Shown piece after piece: positions 59,693-64,000 of a stretch of DNA of 64,000 nucleotides. The notes under the pieces are model-generated. The model was not told the DNA's origin. It worked only from the letters and a program-made list of their open reading frames with translations, and searched no databases. Each line of letters begins with the position of its first letter. The first letter of the stretch is position 1. The translations under genes were made by a program, and so were the position numbers. Location of the stretch: the NCBI GenBank assembly GCA_028284905.1, contig JANQQU010000034.1, forward strand, positions 1 to 64,000, in the 5' to 3' direction. This DNA is from Calditrichia bacterium (lineage in GTDB: Bacteria > Calditrichota > Calditrichia > RBG-13-44-9 > J075).

Positions 59693-62600
59693 ATGGGTAA
59701 TGCTTACAGACATCCGCATTTCTACTTCATTTTTTTGCTGCTAATATTCTTATCCAGCGGACTCGCTGCCCAGCAGCCGAAAATGCAAATTGATCCGATT
59801 GTTTCAAAAAACAAATTATCTCAAAGTACTATCTCTGTTATCCTGCAAGATGAACAAGGATATATGTGGTTTGTTACCGGAGAAGACTTATGCCGCTATG
59901 ATGGGTATAATTTCAAATTTTATCAACATGATTCGCTGGATCCACATTCCCTCCCCAATGATCATATTCGAGATATATACGTAGACAGTCAGGGTATACT
60001 TTGGGTCATTACTACCAGTAAAGGCCTTAGTCGTTTTAACCGGGCGCTGGACCGGTTCGAACACTACTTGCATTCTCCGGAAAATATCCATAGCCTGAGC
60101 AGTAACGAAATTGACTGGCATTTTGAGGACGGAACCAGCACTTTATGGTTTAATAGTCCGAAAAGTGGTATTAATCGCTATGATCGTGGAAATGACCGCT
60201 TTATTCGCTATCATCATTCGCCTGAAGATCCCGGGAGTTTAAGTAGTAATGATATACAGCTAATATTGGAGGATCGGAGCGGATCACTATGGTTTGCCAA
60301 TAAAGCTGATGGTATTAATAAATTTATTCCGGAAAAGAATCTATTTATTCGTTATCAGCACGATCCTAACGACATAGAAAGTCTCGGCAATAATAACATT
60401 ACCCATATGATTGAAGATGATGCCGGGAGAATCTGGATAGCTACCCGGAACGGTATCAGCATCCTGAACAAAGAGCGACAACGGTTCTGGCGACTTCAAA
60501 ATAATCCCAAGGATCCCAATACATTATGCTATAATGAAGTTAATTGCATTTTCCAGGACAGTTCCGGAGAATTCTGGATTGGCACTGAAGGTGGTTTAAA
60601 CAGACTTATTTTGCCGGTAATTACTAACTCTACATCTGCTTTTGAAGCACTCTTTGAACCGCAAAAATTAAAATTTCATCATTATCAATATCAACCCGGT
60701 CAATCGCATAGTTTTCGCAACAATTCAATCTTCCCAATTTTTGAGGACAAATTTGGAGCGGTCTGGGTTGGCACCGGCTGGCAAAATCTGTATAAATTTG
60801 ATCGTTCAAAAAATATGTTCACCAATATATTTCCCGAAATGCCGGGAGTGCTGAATCCAGGAAATATTGCCAGCCTGGTCAATCATAAAGATCCCCGAAG
60901 CAGAAACTGGTTAGAAAAAGCCTTGAATCTACATGAAATATCGACAGTTTATGAAGACCGCTCAGAAGTATTGTGGGTTGGTTCCATTGGCAATGGTTTA
61001 AACCAATACAAGCCGAGACAACAAAAATTTCCGGGTACTTTTGTTAATATTCCAGTCTGCCAAACAATTTGCGAAGACCGGGCTGGTAATCTTTGGATTG
61101 GCAGCCGGGAAGGGCTTTATAAATTTGAAAAAGGCTCGGGCAGGTTGACAGCTTTTCCAGCTGATATTTATGCATATGATTATCCCAGTGATATAAAAAG
61201 GAAGCAGGATATTTACATCACCTTCTTGTATGAGGATAGTGCCTCGCGCCTCTGGCTCGGCACCGAAACCAATCTTTACGTCATGGATAAATCCCTTGAT
61301 ACGCCGGTCAAAGTTCGCCAGCTATTCAATACACAACATACAAAGCTAATTTATGAAGATAGCAAAGGAACGATTTGGATCGGCACCAAAAAAGGTTTAA
61401 AAGAATACGATCCCATCTCTGGAATTTTTCTTCACCATGAATATACGCCGGAAGATCCAAATTCTATTTCTCACAGCGATATTAATGCGATATTTGAAGA
61501 TCAGCAGGGAAATATCTGGATTGGCACCGCCAGTGGATTAAGCTATATAAACAAAAATAACAGAAACGTTTCTCGATTCCTGACAGATCTTGAGTTTATT
61601 AATGAAATAAGAAACAATAATATTATTGCTATCAGTGGGGTGCTCTCTGATTCGCTGAATGTTGCCGCACAAGAAAAGAAACAACTTTGGCTGGCAACAC
61701 TGGATGGGTTAATCAAATTCGATCCGAACACGAATACGATAGTCAGTTATACAGAAGACGATGGACTTGCGAATAATAATATTGTTTCAATGTTACAAGA
61801 TCATAGAGGGAAGTTATGGTTAGGCACTGCAAATGGACTTTCCAGATTTAATCCGGCAAATAACACATTTAAAAATTTTAACCTTAAAGACGGTCTTTTT
61901 GACAACGAATTTTATTTCGCCGCCATTCATCAAAGTAGAAATGGTCAAATATATTTGGGAAGCAACAGTGGATTAACATTTTTTCATCCAGACAGCATTC
62001 GCTTTAATCCGCTCATTCCGGAGGTCATAGTAACTGCTTTCAAAATATTCGATGAGGAAGTTCTCCTGGACAGTGCAGTTTCTCAAAAAAAACATTTCAC
62101 TATTTCCCAAAACAACAAGGTTTTTTCTTTCGAATTTTCAGTAACAGATTTTGCAAACGTCCGCAGCAATGAATTTGCCTATATGTTGGAAGGTATTCAT
62201 GAAGACTGGATTTATAATGGCAACAAAAATACGGTTTCTTTCACCGGTTTAGCCCGCGGGCGATATTTACTTCGGGTAAAAGGTGCGAATAGCAATGGTA
62301 TCTGGAATGAAGTAGGCTCATCCCTCAGAATTACTATTGTGCCCCCGTGGTGGAAAACCGATTGGGCGTACGCTGCATATTTACTGATTGCCATTGGTTT
62401 AGTAGGAAGTATTTGGCATTTTCAGGTAAAACGGATTCGAATAGAGGAGCAATTAAGATTTGAACATATGGAAGCGGAAAAACTAAAGGAAGTTGCCCGC
62501 TTGAAGTCCCGCTTTTTTGCGAATATTTCCCACGAATTTCGCACCCCTTTAACCTTAATGATCGGCCCGGTCAAACAAATGCTCAATGGTGAATTTCAGG

Positions 62601-64000
62601 GAGATAGGCAGTCACAATACCAAATGATATTGCGTAATGGGCAGCGGTTACAACGCCTGATCAATCAATTGCTGGACCTTTCCCGCTTGGAAGATGGCAG
62701 AATGATATTAAACGTTTCCCGTGGAGACCTTGTTGAATTTTTGAAAAGGATTATAGCTGCTTTTGAGTCGCTCGCCGTGCGAAAAGAAATAGCACTAACT
62801 TTTAAAACTCCATCAGAATTGCTACATCTATACTTTGATCCCGATAAACTGGAGAAGGTGATTATCAATCTGCTATCGAATGCTTTTAAGTTTACGGGAG
62901 CAGGAGGGAGAATCGATATTCAGTTATCAGTTAACAATGAACAATTATCAATTAACAATGATCGAGCAAGAGATAAAAAACTGACAACTGATCACTGTTT
63001 ACTGATAACTGTCAAAGATACTGGTAGTGGCATTCCTTCAGAAAGTTTACCGCATATCTTCGACCGCTTTTATCAGGTAGATGATTCCCAGACGCGGGAG
63101 CAGGAGGGCAGCGGCATCGGGCTGGCATTGACAAAAGAGTTGGTAGAATTGCATTATGGTGAAATATCCGTTAACAGTGAAGTGAATAAAGGCAGCGAGT
63201 TTATTATCCGACTTCCTTTGGGAAAAGCGCACCTTAAATCGGAAGAAATCAATGAGGTGATTTCGGATTCACCCAGGGGGCAGGTTCGAAGTCGGGTTTC
63301 GGAAGATGAAGAGATGCTCGAACTCTTGCAAAAAACCAGTCACCATTCCAACCCAGTCACTTCATCTGTTCATTCAATAAAACCGCCATCCGAAATCCGA
63401 CCTGCCTCCAGGAGGAATCCGATCTGCCTCCAGAGGGAATCCGAAATCGTTTTAGTCGTTGAGGACAATCCGGACATGCGCCAATATATCCAGCAGTGTT
63501 TGCAGGAAGATTACCGGATCATCAAAGCGGTTAATGGCAAATCAGGATTCCAGAAGGCCTCGGCGATAACCCCGGATCTAATCATTAGTGATGTGATGAT
63601 GCCGGAAATGGACGGCCTGGCACTATGTGAGATGCTGAAAACCGACCAGCGCACCAGCCATATACCGGTAATTCTCTTAACCGCCCGGGCAGAGCGCGAT
63701 GATAAACTGGAAGGTCTTGCGACCGGCGCGAATGACTATCTCACCAAACCTTTCGATGCTCAGGAATTGCGATTGAAGATAAAGAATCTCTTAATTTCCC
63801 GAAAACAACTTTGGGAAAAATTTAAGAACGAAACGGCGCCGGAATTAGCGGATATGCAGTTAACTTCTCTAGACCGAAAATTTTTAGAGCGAGCGATTGC
63901 GATTATCGAAAAACATCTTGATGACGCAGAATTTGAAACAAAAACATTTGCAGAAGAAATCAGCCTCAGCCGAAGTCAATTAAACCGGAAGCTACGGGCA
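59693..64000 (+). CDS. Hybrid histidine kinase with Reg_prop sensor, REC and AraC-type output (3' end cut)
   Basis: A one-component-like hybrid sensor open to the window edge (1436 codons seen). After a signal peptide (FFLLLILFLSSGLAAQ-type, ending AAQ) comes a periplasmic double propeller of Reg_prop repeats (for example GLSRFN, IWIGT, GGLNR), then a Y_Y_Y domain (about 800-880) and a transmembrane helix (about 892-910). HisKA has His947 in ANISHEFRTPLTL; the ATPase follows with NLLSNAFKF, DTGSGIP and GSGIGLAL. A receiver domain (about 1255-1370) has phospho-acceptor Asp1300 in ISDVMMPEMDG, and an AraC-type helix-turn-helix starts near 1403. In Bacteroidota such proteins sense oligosaccharides and switch on nearby utilisation genes. 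Two repeat-derived insertions lie in the ATPase and the linker. GGAG is about ten bases before the ATG. Confidence 0.93.
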   Translation, partial: MGNAYRHPHFYFIFLLLIFLSSGLAAQQPKMQIDPIVSKNKLSQSTISVILQDEQGYMWFVTGEDLCRYDGYNFKFYQHDSLDPHSLPNDHIRDIYVDSQGILWVITTSKGLSRFNRALDRFEHYLHSPENIHSLSSNEIDWHFEDGTSTLWFNSPKSGINRYDRGNDRFIRYHHSPEDPGSLSSNDIQLILEDRSGSLWFANKADGINKFIPEKNLFIRYQHDPNDIESLGNNNITHMIEDDAGRIWIATRNGISILNKERQRFWRLQNNPKDPNTLCYNEVNCIFQDSSGEFWIGTEGGLNRLILPVITNSTSAFEALFEPQKLKFHHYQYQPGQSHSFRNNSIFPIFEDKFGAVWVGTGWQNLYKFDRSKNMFTNIFPEMPGVLNPGNIASLVNHKDPRSRNWLEKALNLHEISTVYEDRSEVLWVGSIGNGLNQYKPRQQKFPGTFVNIPVCQTICEDRAGNLWIGSREGLYKFEKGSGRLTAFPADIYAYDYPSDIKRKQDIYITFLYEDSASRLWLGTETNLYVMDKSLDTPVKVRQLFNTQHTKLIYEDSKGTIWIGTKKGLKEYDPISGIFLHHEYTPEDPNSISHSDINAIFEDQQGNIWIGTASGLSYINKNNRNVSRFLTDLEFINEIRNNNIIAISGVLSDSLNVAAQEKKQLWLATLDGLIKFDPNTNTIVSYTEDDGLANNNIVSMLQDHRGKLWLGTANGLSRFNPANNTFKNFNLKDGLFDNEFYFAAIHQSRNGQIYLGSNSGLTFFHPDSIRFNPLIPEVIVTAFKIFDEEVLLDSAVSQKKHFTISQNNKVFSFEFSVTDFANVRSNEFAYMLEGIHEDWIYNGNKNTVSFTGLARGRYLLRVKGANSNGIWNEVGSSLRITIVPPWWKTDWAYAAYLLIAIGLVGSIWHFQVKRIRIEEQLRFEHMEAEKLKEVARLKSRFFANISHEFRTPLTLMIGPVKQMLNGEFQGDRQSQYQMILRNGQRLQRLINQLLDLSRLEDGRMILNVSRGDLVEFLKRIIAAFESLAVRKEIALTFKTPSELLHLYFDPDKLEKVIINLLSNAFKFTGAGGRIDIQLSVNNEQLSINNDRARDKKLTTDHCLLITVKDTGSGIPSESLPHIFDRFYQVDDSQTREQEGSGIGLALTKELVELHYGEISVNSEVNKGSEFIIRLPLGKAHLKSEEINEVISDSPRGQVRSRVSEDEEMLELLQKTSHHSNPVTSSVHSIKPPSEIRPASRRNPICLQRESEIVLVVEDNPDMRQYIQQCLQEDYRIIKAVNGKSGFQKASAITPDLIISDVMMPEMDGLALCEMLKTDQRTSHIPVILLTARAERDDKLEGLATGANDYLTKPFDAQELRLKIKNLLISRKQLWEKFKNETAPELADMQLTSLDRKFLERAIAIIEKHLDDAEFETKTFAEEISLSRSQLNRKLRA
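62921..63011. repeat. 91-base palindromic element inside the kinase ATPase domain
   Basis: The element begins CAGTTATCAGT and ends ACTGATAACTG, an 11-base perfect inverted repeat. Inside, AACAATGAACAATTATCAAT shows near-repeats of TATCA[AG]TTAACAATGA. It is read in frame as residues about 1077-1107, between a beta strand and the DTGSGIP box. It resembles iterated palindromes usually found between genes. Confidence 0.75.
63261..63448. repeat. Inverted repeat units in the linker between ATPase and receiver domains
   Basis: TTTCGGATTC...GGGGGCAGGTTCG...GGGTTTCGG (63261-63302) is matched in inverse orientation by CCGAAATCCGACCTGCCTCC and a second unit, CCGATCTGCCTCCAGAGGGA (within 63389-63448). 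The right block holds two tandem units of about 25 bases. All stays in frame and codes for a Ser/Pro/Arg-rich linker. Confidence 0.65.

Overview
The window is ordinary chromosomal sequence from a Gram-negative bacterium of the FCB superphylum. The best guess is Calditrichota or a near neighbour such as Ignavibacteriota, Balneolota or Marinimicrobia. The grounds are five secreted proteins ending in the NYPNPFNP-type sorting domain of the type IX secretion system, a TonB receptor with a carboxypeptidase-regulatory-like N-domain, a giant hybrid two-component sensor with Reg_prop/Y_Y_Y domains, and bacterial lipoboxes. No rRNA, tRNA, CRISPR array, prophage or insertion sequence was recognised.

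Layout. 1-1.3 kb (+): a MenI/YdiI-like thioesterase and a lipoprotein. 1.3-12.4 kb (-): a lipoprotein/TonB-receptor pair, a GAF histidine kinase with pcm, and an envelope operon of two lytic transglycosylases and a STAS protein. 13-19.5 kb (-): a large sorting-domain protein and a coupled TPR/secreted-protein pair. 19.6-24.2 kb (-): lepA, two signal peptidases and hemW. 24.4-29 kb (+): a YfcE-type phosphoesterase, then the conserved ffh-rpsP-khpA-rimM-trmD-rplS cluster. 29.2-34.1 kb (+): an unusual zinc-ribbon acyltransferase, an Ig-like lipoprotein, dapF and a mannose-1-phosphate guanylyltransferase. 34.7-44.9 kb (+): four Asp-box sorting-domain proteins, each followed by a hairpin, with an RsmF-like methyltransferase on the other strand. 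45-48.2 kb: the tyrosine-degradation pair hppD and hmgA, divergent from a MarR regulator with a double palindrome between them. 48.7-51.3 kb (-): a GH3 glucosidase. 51.5-59.5 kb (+): a 1642-residue CHAT / nSTAND NTPase / transmembrane / WD40 protein, a short-chain dehydrogenase and a group II PLP decarboxylase. 59.7 kb to the end (+): a hybrid histidine kinase cut by the window edge.

The most interesting items are these. The CHAT-nSTAND-WD40 protein looks like a membrane-tethered caspase-like switch. Intergenic gaps and one reading frame hold several families of iterated palindromes, including arrays in which stems change but pairing is kept. One 91-base element with perfect 11-base inverted ends sits in frame inside the ATPase domain of the hybrid kinase. 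The rest is mostly core metabolism, translation and envelope biology.
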